Part shown: piece after piece, positions 51,847 through 61,110 of the stretch | Numbering within the stretch: the stretch's first letter is position 1 | Layout: each line of letters opens with the position of its first letter | Origin: Phaeodactylibacter sp. | GTDB lineage: Bacteria; Bacteroidota; Bacteroidia; Chitinophagales; Saprospiraceae | Reading direction: 5' to 3' | DNA: 64,000 nt | Assembly: GCF_022763345.1 (NCBI RefSeq) | Contig: NZ_JALEGS010000053.1 | Span: forward strand, 52,630 to 116,629 | Translations under genes and position numbers: made by a program | Notes under the pieces: generated by a model | The model's input: only the letters and a program-made list of their open reading frames with translations | What the model was told of the DNA's origin: nothing | Database searches by the model: none

Positions 51847-52497
51847 ATGGATATGCAGCATTCATTTATTCAGGCTATCGCAGACCAGCTCAGGCATCCA
51901 TTGCCCGGGCAAGAGGCGCAATTCCGTATGGCGCATGTTGTACGGCAGCAGGCGGTGACGCCCCCTCCAGGGGCTCGTCAGGCCGGTGTTATGGCTTTGT
52001 TTTATCCTCATCAGTCCGATTGGCACCTCGTTTTTATCGAACGGCAGCCCCACCATGGGCACGACCGGCATGCCGGGCAGATCAGCTTTCCGGGTGGGAA
52101 GTTTGAAGACTCGGATGCCTCTTTGCAGGAAACAGCGCTGCGGGAAACTGAGGAAGAGGTAGGCGTTCCCGTTGATACAATTGAAGTCTTGGGCAAACTG
52201 ACAGAGCTGTATATCCCGGTAAGCAATTTTCAGGTACACCCCTATGTGGGCTTCACGGATAGCCGCCCGGCATTTGTGCCGGATGTAGAGGAGGTACGCA
52301 CCATTCTGGAAGTCCCGTTCAGCCACCTGTCCAATCCTGCCACCCAACGCAAAACAAATTTGCAACTGGCCGCCAACATCACGCTCAAGGGCGTGCCATA
52401 CTTTGATGTGGAGGGTAAAATCCTGTGGGGCGCTACGGCTATGATGGTCAGTGAGTTGCTGGCGGTGGCTGAGCGGACGGGGCTGGTATCGTCCTGA
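51847..52497 (+). CDS. NUDIX hydrolase, CoA pyrophosphatase type (NudL/YeaB-like)
   Basis: 216 residues. NUDIX box GGKFEDSDASLQETALRETEEEVG with the catalytic glutamates; just before it the CoA-type signature HAGQISFPGG, which with the leading region (R/Q..LRxH-like HHGHDRH) identifies the CoA diphosphatase subfamily. Cleaves CoA and derivatives to 3'5'-ADP and phosphopantetheine. Cytoplasmic. Convergent to the cyclase gene, 28 bases apart. Confidence 0.92.
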   Translation: MDMQHSFIQAIADQLRHPLPGQEAQFRMAHVVRQQAVTPPPGARQAGVMALFYPHQSDWHLVFIERQPHHGHDRHAGQISFPGGKFEDSDASLQETALRETEEEVGVPVDTIEVLGKLTELYIPVSNFQVHPYVGFTDSRPAFVPDVEEVRTILEVPFSHLSNPATQRKTNLQLAANITLKGVPYFDVEGKILWGATAMMVSELLAVAERTGLVSS

Positions 52498-52525
52498 TCG
52501 CTTGCGCCACTTTTGGCAAGAGTCG

Positions 52526-53221
52526 TTATTCTTCAAAAACGGCGATGGCCCGGACCGGTGAGCCCGTTCCGCCCCTAATTTTGAGCGGTAAACCGATAAA
52601 TCGGAAGCGCCCGCGATTCAGGAGCAGATGAAGGTTGACGAGGTTTTCGTAATGCGTAAAGTTCAATTCGCCACAGATATCATGAACAGCCCGGTTAGAA
52701 ACCCCGGAAACACCGGGTGCCATGGTTTCCACTCCAAAAGCAGCAATACCCTGCTCGCCAAGCCATCTGGCACTTTGGGCACTAAGCCCGGGGCCCTTAC
52801 CCCACGCTGGCGTCCCAAATGCACGCCGGTAATGATCGGTATGAAAAAGAAGGGTGTCCCCTTTTTTGATTTCCTGCCCGCAGGAGGTACAGGCTGCTGC
52901 TATTTCGTCGGGTTCAATAAGTGCCTGAAGCCCTTTGTGGGAAAAGTCCAGGCAAAAACCAGACGTGTAGAAGGTGGAAAGCGGCATGGTCTCAATAGAT
53001 TGGTCGGCGTAGGCCTTGCCCATGTGGCTGATGGCATCTACGTGGGTGCCGGTATGCTCCCCCATATCCAATCGGTTGACCGCTGGCGTTTGCGTCTTGG
53101 GGTCTTTTTCCCCTGCCCATTCCTCATGGGTGGCGTAGGGCTCGACTTGCACAGGTGGTAACCTCCTGTACACCGGCATACCCGAATAAATTTCCTGGCT
53201 GAGGTCAATGATTTCCTGCAT
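52526..53221 (-). CDS. Cyclase family protein (kynurenine-formamidase-like amidohydrolase)
   Basis: 231 residues of the PF04199 family. Metal site HTGTHVDAISH (about 56-66) and further conserved DTLLFHTDHY and HYENLVNL. Members include bacterial arylformamidase and isatin hydrolase; the substrate here is unknown. Last of a minus-strand run: M42 peptidase, 57-residue membrane protein, this gene. Confidence 0.9.
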   Translation of the reverse strand: MQEIIDLSQEIYSGMPVYRRLPPVQVEPYATHEEWAGEKDPKTQTPAVNRLDMGEHTGTHVDAISHMGKAYADQSIETMPLSTFYTSGFCLDFSHKGLQALIEPDEIAAACTSCGQEIKKGDTLLFHTDHYRRAFGTPAWGKGPGLSAQSARWLGEQGIAAFGVETMAPGVSGVSNRAVHDICGELNFTHYENLVNLHLLLNRGRFRFIGLPLKIRGGTGSPVRAIAVFEE

Positions 53222-53227
53222 GGATTG

Positions 53228-53401
53228 CTAATTTGACAACACCCGATAAATCATCAGGCCCAATAGCAGTAGAATGAGGATAACGAAGAACCCGGAAGCG
53301 GCATCATCGAATAGCCGTTCCACCGTGTCCATATACTTGGACCCAAAGTAAACGCCCGCCCCGAGGATGACGGTCCCCATAAAGATTTGCTTTGCTCTCA
53401 T
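53228..53401 (-). CDS. Small membrane protein, 57 residues
   Basis: Starts MRAKQIFMGTVILGAGVYFG: a membrane helix near the N-terminus (about 6-20). After a charged loop (KYMDTVERLFDDAAS) a second helix FFVILILLLLGLMIYRVL and stop. The ATG is 7 bases after the M42 stop and the gene ends 6 bases before the cyclase ATG, so it fits an operon exactly. Not recognised as any family. Too short for usual gene callers, but hydrophobic profile and spacing support it. Confidence 0.72.
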   Translation of the reverse strand: MRAKQIFMGTVILGAGVYFGSKYMDTVERLFDDAASGFFVILILLLLGLMIYRVLSN

Positions 53402-53407
53402 AGCGGA

Positions 53408-54511
53408 TTAAAGAAAGTCATAGCTGTCGCCCGCTGCCGGCTTGGAGCGGTTGCCATTCACATTTTCGAAGCTCCAGTCGTATTGATGGAGCTCGCTCAG
53501 GCAGTGGGTCAGCAGGTCGATGCAGTGCTTAATATCAGCCTTATTGGCCATTTCGATGGTTTGGTGCATATTGCGAAGCGGAATGGAAATGGCGCCAGCT
53601 ATCGCTCCTTTTTTGCCGTAGCGCTGAATGCCGGCTGTATCGGTACCTCCTGCAGGCAGCACTTCCGGTTGCCAGGGGATGTTGTGCGCATCAGCTGTTT
53701 TTTTCATGTAATTGACCATGCGGTAGTCACAGATTGTCATGCCATCCAAAATCTTAATAGCGGCCCCTTTGCCAAGACTTGTGACGTACTCGTGCGCTTG
53801 TGCACCGGGCACATCAAAGGCAATGGTCACGTCAAGCCCGAAACCAAAATCCGGGTCAATTAGGTGGGCAGAAGAGATGGCGCCGCGCAGCCCGACTTCT
53901 TCCTGTACGGTGAATACGCCATAAATATCATAAGGTACGGATTGGTCTTTCAGCGCCCGCAGGGTTTCCAACAGGATAAACACAGATACCCGGTTGTCCA
54001 TGGATTTACTGTTGACACAATTGCCCATCTCAATAAGCTCCCGCTCCCGGGTAATGGAGTCGCCTACCGCAACGTACTTCACCACTTCGTCCCGGGGCAT
54101 GCCCAGGTCAATGTAGTACTCGCTGATGGGAAGCTGTTTGTTGCGCTCCTCCGGTTTCATCAGGTGGATGGGCTTGCTGCCCATGACGCCGATGAAGTCT
54201 TTGCGGCCATGCACGATGACCCGCTGAGAGGTCAGTGTTTTCGGGTCAAAACCGCCTAGAGTATGGAAACGGATGAAGCCATCCTCGTCGATGTGCGTAA
54301 CGATGAACCCAATCTCGTCCATATGAGCAGCTACCATAACCTTCTTGTCTTGCTGCCCTTTTTTGATGGCGATTACATTGCCCATGGCATCTACTTCTAC
54401 CTTATCTGCGAGTGGGGTGACTTCAGCAAGGATGAACTCCCGGATACGCTGTTCGTACCCTGGTGCGCCAGGCGTTTCACATGTTTTCTTGAGCAGCTCA
54501 ACGTTGATCAT
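53408..54511 (-). CDS. M42 family dinuclear metallopeptidase (glutamyl aminopeptidase / FrvX type)
   Basis: 367 residues. Metal and catalytic residues: H in VMVAAHMDEIG, D in NSKSMDNR, paired EE in FTVQEEVGLRGA, D in IAFDVPG, H in RNMHQTIE; full set, so active peptidase expected. Forms tetrahedral dodecamers in other bacteria (TET). Cytoplasmic, no signal peptide. First gene of the minus-strand run with the small membrane protein and cyclase. Confidence 0.93.
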   Translation of the reverse strand: MINVELLKKTCETPGAPGYEQRIREFILAEVTPLADKVEVDAMGNVIAIKKGQQDKKVMVAAHMDEIGFIVTHIDEDGFIRFHTLGGFDPKTLTSQRVIVHGRKDFIGVMGSKPIHLMKPEERNKQLPISEYYIDLGMPRDEVVKYVAVGDSITRERELIEMGNCVNSKSMDNRVSVFILLETLRALKDQSVPYDIYGVFTVQEEVGLRGAISSAHLIDPDFGFGLDVTIAFDVPGAQAHEYVTSLGKGAAIKILDGMTICDYRMVNYMKKTADAHNIPWQPEVLPAGGTDTAGIQRYGKKGAIAGAISIPLRNMHQTIEMANKADIKHCIDLLTHCLSELHQYDWSFENVNGNRSKPAAGDSYDFL

Positions 54512-54611
54512 ATAAGCAGTTTTAAAGTCGTTTGATTGGAATACGCTGCGAAAATACAGGACTGCTGAAGGATTTCCGACAGAATGTCTGAAAAAATGCC
54601 CCTGTAGCCTA

Positions 54612-54673
54612 ATAAATAAAAGGACCGTGCAATTCCTTAATCCTGATTAAACAGCACTGAACTGCACGGGCCT
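54612..54673 (-). terminator. Terminator of the thioredoxin-like gene
   Basis: On the minus strand GGCCCGTGCAGTTC/GAATTGCACGGTCC hairpin, then TTTTATTTATT. Confidence 0.7.
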
Positions 54674-54695
54674 TGGTTCATTTTGGTACCATCGG

Positions 54696-55340
54696 CTAAT
54701 GTGCCGGTACTTCCTGACTTTGGGCTACTGCCTGCAAAATCTCGGCTTGTATACTCCTGGTTTTATCCTTTGCATACCACTTTTGCACTGCAATAGCAGT
54801 TTGTTGCTGCATGCCCTTCTTCACTTCAGTATCTGAAACTTCCTGCATAGCGGCCTTGTTCGTCATCACCATTTGCTGCACGGCTGCCGGGCGAGGGCCC
54901 CAGGTATTCAGTACAGTCCGGTCTTCGGCGGTTATGAAAATAATTTTGGGAATAGAGCGGCCACCGTTGGTCAGGAATGCATCCATGATTTCCGGGTGCT
55001 CGTCGCGCAGAATAAGCCCCAGAGAGAGATTGGAGCAGACTTCTGTCATTTTTTGCAGCACCGGAATAACCTGAGCAGCATCTCCGCACCAAGCTTCGGT
55101 CAAGACGAGCATCGTCATGGGCGTTTCCAGTTGTTCCAGTGCTTCAAGCGACTCAGGAGTTAGCTTTGTTGTTTTATCGAGGCGGTTCATGCGGGTACGA
55201 TTGAGGTCTGTATAGTTCAGCATCGCCTCGCTGTGGTTAGATCCAGTGGTTTTACCATCGGCACGCAATTCTTCAATAAGCTGGCGGTATTCGTTGTAGT
55301 GCATTGCTTGCTCCAGGGTGGAGGCAGGTATCGTCTTCAT
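54696..55340 (-). CDS. Thioredoxin family protein (thioredoxin_9 type)
   Basis: 214 residues. Thioredoxin-like fold in about 70-180; the active-site region reads EAWCGDAAQ, so the second Cys of CxxC is replaced by Ala (W-C-G-D-A), and the cis-Pro loop is present in SIPKIIFIT. This PF14595 group is often redox-altered; a disulfide isomerase or glutathionylation role is not established. C-terminal helix is Q/K rich. No signal peptide; cytoplasmic. Confidence 0.82.
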   Translation of the reverse strand: MKTIPASTLEQAMHYNEYRQLIEELRADGKTTGSNHSEAMLNYTDLNRTRMNRLDKTTKLTPESLEALEQLETPMTMLVLTEAWCGDAAQVIPVLQKMTEVCSNLSLGLILRDEHPEIMDAFLTNGGRSIPKIIFITAEDRTVLNTWGPRPAAVQQMVMTNKAAMQEVSDTEVKKGMQQQTAIAVQKWYAKDKTRSIQAEILQAVAQSQEVPAH

Positions 55341-55431
55341 TTTATCCGGTTAACTTTTCGAATTCAAGGAGTCTGGCCTGTAGCTTCAGCCGCTCCGTTT
55401 CAAAGATATAATATAGGGAAGAGCTTAACCC

Positions 55432-57684
55432 CTACTTTTGTTTTGCAGGAGGGCAGAGGAGTTGCTGTAATTGTTCCAGGCTCGACAAATTGGACGGATG
55501 GTTCATGGCACGCATCACATCGGCTTTTTCCCGCTGCGTGATGTGGAAGGAAATCGAGGCTTCCAGTTTGTTATCCTCTGAAGGCCGGTAAAAGAACGGG
55601 ATTTGCACAAAGCGCTCTTCGCCCAGCAGGTCATACATAAACCCTAAGCTGTTGTCGTGCTCAAACTCCTGCACCACGAGCACTTTACCGGCAATACCGA
55701 GCGGATTGAACATGGATTCAACAATACCCTGCCCACCGCTTGGCGTGATTTCTTCCACCTTGTCCGAACTGCTGATTTGCAACAGCATCACACCGCTTGT
55801 GTTTTCAAGTATCCACTCCCGGAAAACCTGAATGAACCGGGTGGCAGAAACGATACCGTAGTTGTCCAGAAACCCTGCATCCATCACCTCAATGCCGGGG
55901 CGGCTGGGCAAGTATACATTGGGCAGCACGTAGGGGTAGGTCGCATTCATGCGCACCGCCGAGAGCATACGCAGATTTCCGGCATCCTGTTCCTGAAACA
56001 TCCACCGAAAGTCTACTGCGTCCACTTCCACCGCTTTGGGATAGCGCTGCCCCACCGGCGCTTTCATCATGTAGGAAACACCCTGTGGGGAAATGATCAA
56101 CCGGCGGGCATCATTGACGATGGAGGGGGTCAGGTAAAGCATAGGGATCGTGGCCGATGCTTCCGGCTCCCGGTATTCCTCCAGGCGCCGGTCAAGTATG
56201 CCGTTCGTGTTTTCATTGAGCTGCTGCTCAAAGACATAGCCCCGGTCTTTATAGTAGGTGTAGCCGTTCATCTCAAAGGGCGCCCAGGGGATAAAGAGGT
56301 CATTGGAAACGATGGTGAAAGCGATGGAGTTAACGAGGTCTTTGGCGATATCATCAATATACTGCGGATCGTGTACATCCACGCATTCTCCCTGCTGCTG
56401 TTGCAAATACAGCTCTCTAAGGTACGTCATGCCCATCATGCCGCCGGATGCTCCGGTAATGAGCACCGTGTGTTCCAGCAGTTGCCCATTGAGCAGGCTG
56501 TCTGCCGTACGGACGACCTGCATACTCCAGGTGGCTGATTTCAGCCCGCCCCCGCTTGAGCAAAGGATGACCATCCAGGGCTTTTCCTCCCTTGTCTTGG
56601 CTTTCCACTTTTCAAGAATGGCTGTCGTTGCGGCTTTATCATCTTCAATGCGGGTGCTGCTACAGGCTTCCTGCAGGCGGTTTAGAGAATATTCGGCAGG
56701 GGCGGCCTCGTAATTGAGGCCGTAGGCTTTATTGGTGTAGTTGAAGTTGTCATTGCGGGTCAGAATATTCAAGCCGAGCAAAAGCGCAATAATAACCGTC
56801 ACACTCCACTCTCCAAACCAGTAGATGACCGCGCCGATGAGGGCCGTTAGCACACTGGCCAGAATGAACAGGCTGGCTCCGGCCGGAATACGGAAGGGCG
56901 GATAATCTACCAGATAGCCGAGCACCAGCAGCACCAACATGCTGATGAGCTGAAGGATGAGCGCATTGAGGTGGTTCTGCTTGAAAATGCTCATCAGCAT
57001 CTTGGTATCGTAGTGCGCCACACTCCGGACCAGGCGGGGCTCCAGCGATTCCGACAGATAGGTGTCCACCCGCCATCTTGTACTATCCAGTTTGATATAC
57101 TCGAGGTCCACCTGCCGGCGGCCGGGCGTGTAGGCCCGAGTGAGGTGGGGCGGCCGCTCGGGCCGGCTTTCGTAGTACGATATATCGCGGTTGGTGAATT
57201 GGAAATAAATGGAGTACAGGATAATCAGCAGGAACATCCCGCTGAGAAAACCTACGGCATTCAAAGTGACTTCCCGGAAGACAAGACCTTCGTAGTAGCG
57301 CTGGAAGTAGACCATGATGCCCAGGTAGACGACCAGAAAAGACAGCGGCAGCAGCAGGTTGTTGATCACAAACTTGGTGAAAGGCCGGGCAAGTGACGCG
57401 AGAAATGGAAAATAGTGAGCGCTTAGGAGGTAAATGGCCAGGTTCCAGCTCATAAAAAAGCTGCCAAACCCGATACCCACGAAAAAAAAACTCCAAAAGT
57501 TAACGGCACCGAGGTATTCCGGGTCCAGAAAGAGGTACTGAAAGCCGAGCTTGCTGGCCAGCGCACCGGAAACGAGCAGAAAGAAAACCACCCACATCGC
57601 GAGCAGCAGGTGGTTGCTGCGGATGTGCAACACCAGGAGCTGTATTGGAAAAGAATGGTAAATGTTGCGCAGTTTTTGCATCAT
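55432..57684 (-). CDS. Patatin-like phospholipase with a large membrane domain
   Basis: 750 residues from the ATG at 57684 (MMQKLRNIYHSFPIQ); the open frame runs on to a TTG at 57723, not needed. N-terminal half (about 1-320) has about seven membrane helices in two groups. The patatin domain follows (about 365-740): oxyanion-hole GGGLKSA, nucleophile S413 in ITGASGGMMG, and the catalytic Asp602 in VMDAGFLDNYG. The dyad is complete though DGG is D-A-G. Likely inner-membrane lipid hydrolase acting on the cytoplasmic side. Such N-terminal extended patatins are found in Bacteroidota; substrate unknown. Confidence 0.85.
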   Translation of the reverse strand: MMQKLRNIYHSFPIQLLVLHIRSNHLLLAMWVVFFLLVSGALASKLGFQYLFLDPEYLGAVNFWSFFFVGIGFGSFFMSWNLAIYLLSAHYFPFLASLARPFTKFVINNLLLPLSFLVVYLGIMVYFQRYYEGLVFREVTLNAVGFLSGMFLLIILYSIYFQFTNRDISYYESRPERPPHLTRAYTPGRRQVDLEYIKLDSTRWRVDTYLSESLEPRLVRSVAHYDTKMLMSIFKQNHLNALILQLISMLVLLVLGYLVDYPPFRIPAGASLFILASVLTALIGAVIYWFGEWSVTVIIALLLGLNILTRNDNFNYTNKAYGLNYEAAPAEYSLNRLQEACSSTRIEDDKAATTAILEKWKAKTREEKPWMVILCSSGGGLKSATWSMQVVRTADSLLNGQLLEHTVLITGASGGMMGMTYLRELYLQQQQGECVDVHDPQYIDDIAKDLVNSIAFTIVSNDLFIPWAPFEMNGYTYYKDRGYVFEQQLNENTNGILDRRLEEYREPEASATIPMLYLTPSIVNDARRLIISPQGVSYMMKAPVGQRYPKAVEVDAVDFRWMFQEQDAGNLRMLSAVRMNATYPYVLPNVYLPSRPGIEVMDAGFLDNYGIVSATRFIQVFREWILENTSGVMLLQISSSDKVEEITPSGGQGIVESMFNPLGIAGKVLVVQEFEHDNSLGFMYDLLGEERFVQIPFFYRPSEDNKLEASISFHITQREKADVMRAMNHPSNLSSLEQLQQLLCPPAKQK

Positions 57685-57830
57685 GGGATTTCCAAAATAC
57701 GGAATTCCCTGTTCTGATGCCAATGTTTATATGCAGACCGCAGTCAAAAGTGTTATTTTTCGGCCGGCGAAAATGAAGCCTGCGATTTTGCGTTTGTTTG
57801 GAGGGTGAATACATAAAAACAGAGACACCT

Positions 57831-58436
57831 ATGAAGCACATTTGGATAGCCACCGCTGCTGTACTCCTCCTTGCCACAGGTTGCAAGTCGAAGATTGAGC
57901 AAGTCGAAAATGTGGATAGCTATGGCTACACCGAGCGCTATCAGCGCAGTAAGGAGGACTTTGCCAAACAGGGCCTCTACCAAAAATTTGATGAACAAGG
58001 CCGCCTGATGGAGGAAGCGACCTACGAAAATGATACCCTCAACGGGCTTCGGGTACTTTACTTCGAAACGGGGGATACCCAAATTGTCGAAACCTACCGG
58101 CAGGGCATTTTTGATGGCCCTTACCGGTCTTACTACGGCTCCGGGCAGCTCAACCTTTCCGGGCAGTATGAGGCCAATGAAATGATGGGCGACTGGGACC
58201 GCTACTACGAAAACGGGCAGCTCATGGAGCGGGTCCGCTTCGAAGACAATGCCGAGAACGGCCCTTTCATAGAGTACCATGAAAATGGCAATCTGAAAGC
58301 AGAAGGCGCTTACCTCAATGGCGACAATGAGCACGGGCTGCTCAAGCTGTACGATGAGCAAGGCGAGCTCAAACGTAAAATGAACTGCGAACAAGGCATC
58401 TGCCGCACGATCTGGAAACGAGAAGGAGAAGAATAA
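57831..58436 (+). CDS. YwqK/MORN-like repeat lipoprotein
   Basis: 201 residues from ATG 57831, with lipoprotein signal peptide ending LLATGC (Cys18). About five tandem repeats of about 22 residues with the pattern G.Y..Y...G.L..E..Y..... (FDEQGRLMEEATYENDTLNG, YYGSGQLNLSGQYEANEMMG, YYENGQLMERVRFEDNAENG, YHENGNLKAEGAYLNG). This is the YwqK antitoxin-family beta-sheet repeat; in Bacteroidota such lipoproteins are common and need not be antitoxins. No toxin gene adjacent. An earlier TTG frame is not used. Just upstream of porQ, 26 bases. Confidence 0.88.
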   Translation: MKHIWIATAAVLLLATGCKSKIEQVENVDSYGYTERYQRSKEDFAKQGLYQKFDEQGRLMEEATYENDTLNGLRVLYFETGDTQIVETYRQGIFDGPYRSYYGSGQLNLSGQYEANEMMGDWDRYYENGQLMERVRFEDNAENGPFIEYHENGNLKAEGAYLNGDNEHGLLKLYDEQGELKRKMNCEQGICRTIWKREGEE

Positions 58437-58462
58437 ACAGACTTTGGAGATAAACCAATAGC

Positions 58463-59533
58463 ATGCAACTTAGATTTCTACCTAACGCCCTTACGGCTCT
58501 GGCTTTTCTGTTCCTTGCGCAACATGTGCACGGGCAGTTAGGCGGGCTGCACACTTACGAGTTTCTCAACTTATCGCCTTCCGCCCGGCTCACTGCCCTG
58601 GGCGGCAACCTGATCACGGTGCGCGATGACGATGTGAACCTGGCCCTGGGCAACCCGGCCGCGCTCAATCCCGATATGCATCAGCAGATTGCGGTCAACC
58701 ATAGTTTTCATGTGGCGGGCATTAGCCATGGGTATGCGGCTTTCGGGCATCATTTCGATTCCCTGGGGCTGACTTCCCACCTGGGCGTGCAGTACATTAG
58801 CTACGGCACTTTCGATGAGACCAACGACCGGGGCGAAGTGCTGGGCACCTTTGATGCCGCTGAGTATGCCATCAACTTTGGCGTGGGCAAACAAGTCTAC
58901 GACCGCCTGGCGATCGGGGCCAACCTGAAAGTCATCACCTCCCAAATGGCAGGCTACTCTTCCTTCGGGCTGGGGGCAGATGCGGCGGCTACCTATATTG
59001 ATACCGCCCGCAATCTGACCGCCACCCTGGTTTTCCGCAATATGGGCCGGCAAGTTACCTACTACACCGAAGACAACCTGGAGCCCCTGCCCTTTGAGAT
59101 GCAGTTTGGGATTTCCAAGCGGTTGAAGTACCTGCCCTTCCGCTTTTCGGTGATTTACCGGTTCCTCGACCGCTGGAATATCCGCTACGATGACCCGAAT
59201 GCAGAGCCGTCACTCTTATTTTTTGGGGAAGAACAAACGGAAGAAAGCCCGTCGAGCATCTGGTTTGACAACTTTTTCCGCCACTTGGTCTTTAATGGGG
59301 AGTTTTTGCTGGGCGCTCGGGAAAATTTCCGCTTGCGTTTTGGGTACAACCACTTCATGCGGCGGGAGCTCGGGCTGGATAACTTCGGTAGCCTGGCCGG
59401 CTTTAGCTTCGGGGTGGGCGTTAAAATCAGCCGCTTCCGCATTGACTATGGGCATCAGAGCTTCCACCTGGGGGGCGGGCTCAATCACATCAGCATTGCT
59501 ACCAACTTGCAGGAGTTCAAGAAGAAAGGCTAG
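58463..59533 (+). CDS. porQ: Type IX secretion system protein PorQ
   Basis: 356 residues with signal peptide (MQLRFLPNALTALAFLFLAQ). Conserved PorQ start LGGLHTYEFLNLSPSARLTALGGN, then a 14-or-so-stranded outer membrane barrel, RDDDVNLALGNPAALN and a C-terminal end with FRLRFGYNHFMRRELGLDN and FRIDYGHQSFHLGGGLN. PorQ together with PorU, PorV and PorZ forms the attachment complex that processes T9SS cargo. This fits three T9SS cargo genes in the window. No other Por genes adjacent, as usual. Confidence 0.93.
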   Translation: MQLRFLPNALTALAFLFLAQHVHGQLGGLHTYEFLNLSPSARLTALGGNLITVRDDDVNLALGNPAALNPDMHQQIAVNHSFHVAGISHGYAAFGHHFDSLGLTSHLGVQYISYGTFDETNDRGEVLGTFDAAEYAINFGVGKQVYDRLAIGANLKVITSQMAGYSSFGLGADAAATYIDTARNLTATLVFRNMGRQVTYYTEDNLEPLPFEMQFGISKRLKYLPFRFSVIYRFLDRWNIRYDDPNAEPSLLFFGEEQTEESPSSIWFDNFFRHLVFNGEFLLGARENFRLRFGYNHFMRRELGLDNFGSLAGFSFGVGVKISRFRIDYGHQSFHLGGGLNHISIATNLQEFKKKG

Positions 59534-59547
59534 TGCAAAACAGTCCA

Positions 59548-60963
59548 CTAGTCTTCGTATTTGAAGCGCTGCCCTTCATCCAAAATACCCCACATGACCA
59601 GCAATTCGCCGGACAGGCGGGTGTCCTGACCGGGAATCGCGGGCCAGGTCAGTATCCGGCAGTCCGGGCTTATTGCAATGGTATCTTCTTCTGATTTCGA
59701 CATCGCCCTTAGGGTGCGCTCCTGGCAAGACAGGTGCCCGACTTCCGTTAGATCAGCGATGGTGAAAAGGAGCAGCAGTCCCAGCGCAGGAAGGATGTGG
59801 GCTGCTTTGACCCGGGCGGATTTAAAAAGCAGCAGGCTACTCCTCCCCCACAGGTAAAAAAGGATCAGCAATACCGGCTGCAGCGTATCCCGGCGAACGA
59901 CATCCGGCCGGTAGTCCCGGTAGCCGCCCAGTGGGATCAGCAAAAGATAGAGAAGGATAACCACCAGGAGGAAACGGACTTCCTGCTTCGCCCAAGGCCT
60001 GCGGGCCTCCACCTGCAGCCAGCGCAATAGCCCAAATTGTAGTAGTATACCCAAGATAAGGATGGACAGCCCCGGTTTATTGGTCAGCATTTTCCACAGG
60101 CCCGCCGGCAGTTTTTGGTAGCGGCCCCATAGCCCAAAGCTGTCCTGCTGTTCGGTACTAAGGGTGCCGAGATAAAGGCTGTATGCCCCTAAGACTCCAA
60201 TAAGGGCAATGGCTATCCAGTGATGGAGCGGCAGTTTGGCACGCATACTTACCACACTTGTCTCGTGGTTGTGCCTCGCGATTTGGCGAAAGCCGTAACC
60301 CGCACTGGTGAGCAACCCGACCGCAATGACCCCCGGAATTAAAGGGCCGGTAAAAGGCAGGATCAGCGTCAGGGCATACAAACTGAGCGTTTCCAAAGAT
60401 GGTGCTGCTCCACCCCTGTCGTAAGCCCGCCAGACCAAAGCCAACCAGCTCAATAGTAAAACGGATGGCCAGGCGTAGAAAAAGGTGTAAGTGGGCGAAG
60501 GTTCAATGATGCCCATCACAGGATTGTAGTACCCGGCAGACTGAAAGAGCGGAGCCATCAGCACAGCGGCAAGCAAAAAAGAGGGCAACCCTTTGCCACG
60601 GGAAGCAAAACCCGCCAGCAACAGCAGCAAAAAAAGATGCGCCGCGCTTTTGGCTATAGCCGAGCTCAGCGTAATGCTGTTCACCTTGTCCACAAACCTG
60701 TTCAGCGTAGCCGGTGCCCACCGGAAATAGTGGTACATCGCCCAGTGTACGAAGAAACGGTTGGGGGAGGCGTAAGTAGCCTCACCGGTTGCGGCAGCCC
60801 AACCAAAGGGGGCCGACAGCACAGGCTCGTAGTGTGGGGCAGGCCGGACAATACTCGGCATATCGCCATCGAGCGGCTCCATTTGATGCTGCCGGAAGGT
60901 GTAGGCCGTATCGGCCAGCAGTAAGAATACCAGGATAATCCGGAGCCCATCTTTTTTGCGCAT
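59548..60963 (-). CDS. Polytopic membrane protein, unknown
   Basis: 471 residues from the ATG at 60963 (MRKKDGLRIILV). About 9-10 membrane helices: leading helix 7-25, then a periplasmic stretch (YEPVLSAPFGWAAATGEATYASPNRFFVH) and helices from about 95 to 430. The layout, with a periplasmic first loop containing acidic residues and an aromatic-rich second loop, is reminiscent of GT-C glycosyltransferases or O-antigen-type membrane proteins, but the first loop lacks the usual DD/ED motif. No reliable family name. Converges with porQ, 14 bases. Confidence 0.65.
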   Translation of the reverse strand: MRKKDGLRIILVFLLLADTAYTFRQHQMEPLDGDMPSIVRPAPHYEPVLSAPFGWAAATGEATYASPNRFFVHWAMYHYFRWAPATLNRFVDKVNSITLSSAIAKSAAHLFLLLLLAGFASRGKGLPSFLLAAVLMAPLFQSAGYYNPVMGIIEPSPTYTFFYAWPSVLLLSWLALVWRAYDRGGAAPSLETLSLYALTLILPFTGPLIPGVIAVGLLTSAGYGFRQIARHNHETSVVSMRAKLPLHHWIAIALIGVLGAYSLYLGTLSTEQQDSFGLWGRYQKLPAGLWKMLTNKPGLSILILGILLQFGLLRWLQVEARRPWAKQEVRFLLVVILLYLLLIPLGGYRDYRPDVVRRDTLQPVLLILFYLWGRSSLLLFKSARVKAAHILPALGLLLLFTIADLTEVGHLSCQERTLRAMSKSEEDTIAISPDCRILTWPAIPGQDTRLSGELLVMWGILDEGQRFKYED

Positions 60964-61084
60964 GCTGATTTTTTTAAAAGGGCTTCTCGAAAAAGAAAAT
61001 GCACAACGGGTTTTGCCCACTGCTCAAGGTGAAAATAGGTAAAAATCCAGCACTGTAAAATTTAGGCGCTCTCCCAAAATCCCT

Positions 61085-61092
61085 TAATTTTG
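61085..61092 (+). promoter_or_regulatory. -7 promoter box of thrS
   Basis: TAATTTTG fits TAnnTTTG, leaving a leader of about 80 bases before the thrS ATG. Confidence 0.55.
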
Positions 61093-61110
61093 CGCACTTT
61101 AAAACGCACT

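Noticed and set aside
57831..58436. YwqK-type lipoprotein as an antitoxin
   Set aside because: No toxin gene next to it and it is an exported lipoprotein, which does not fit an antitoxin.
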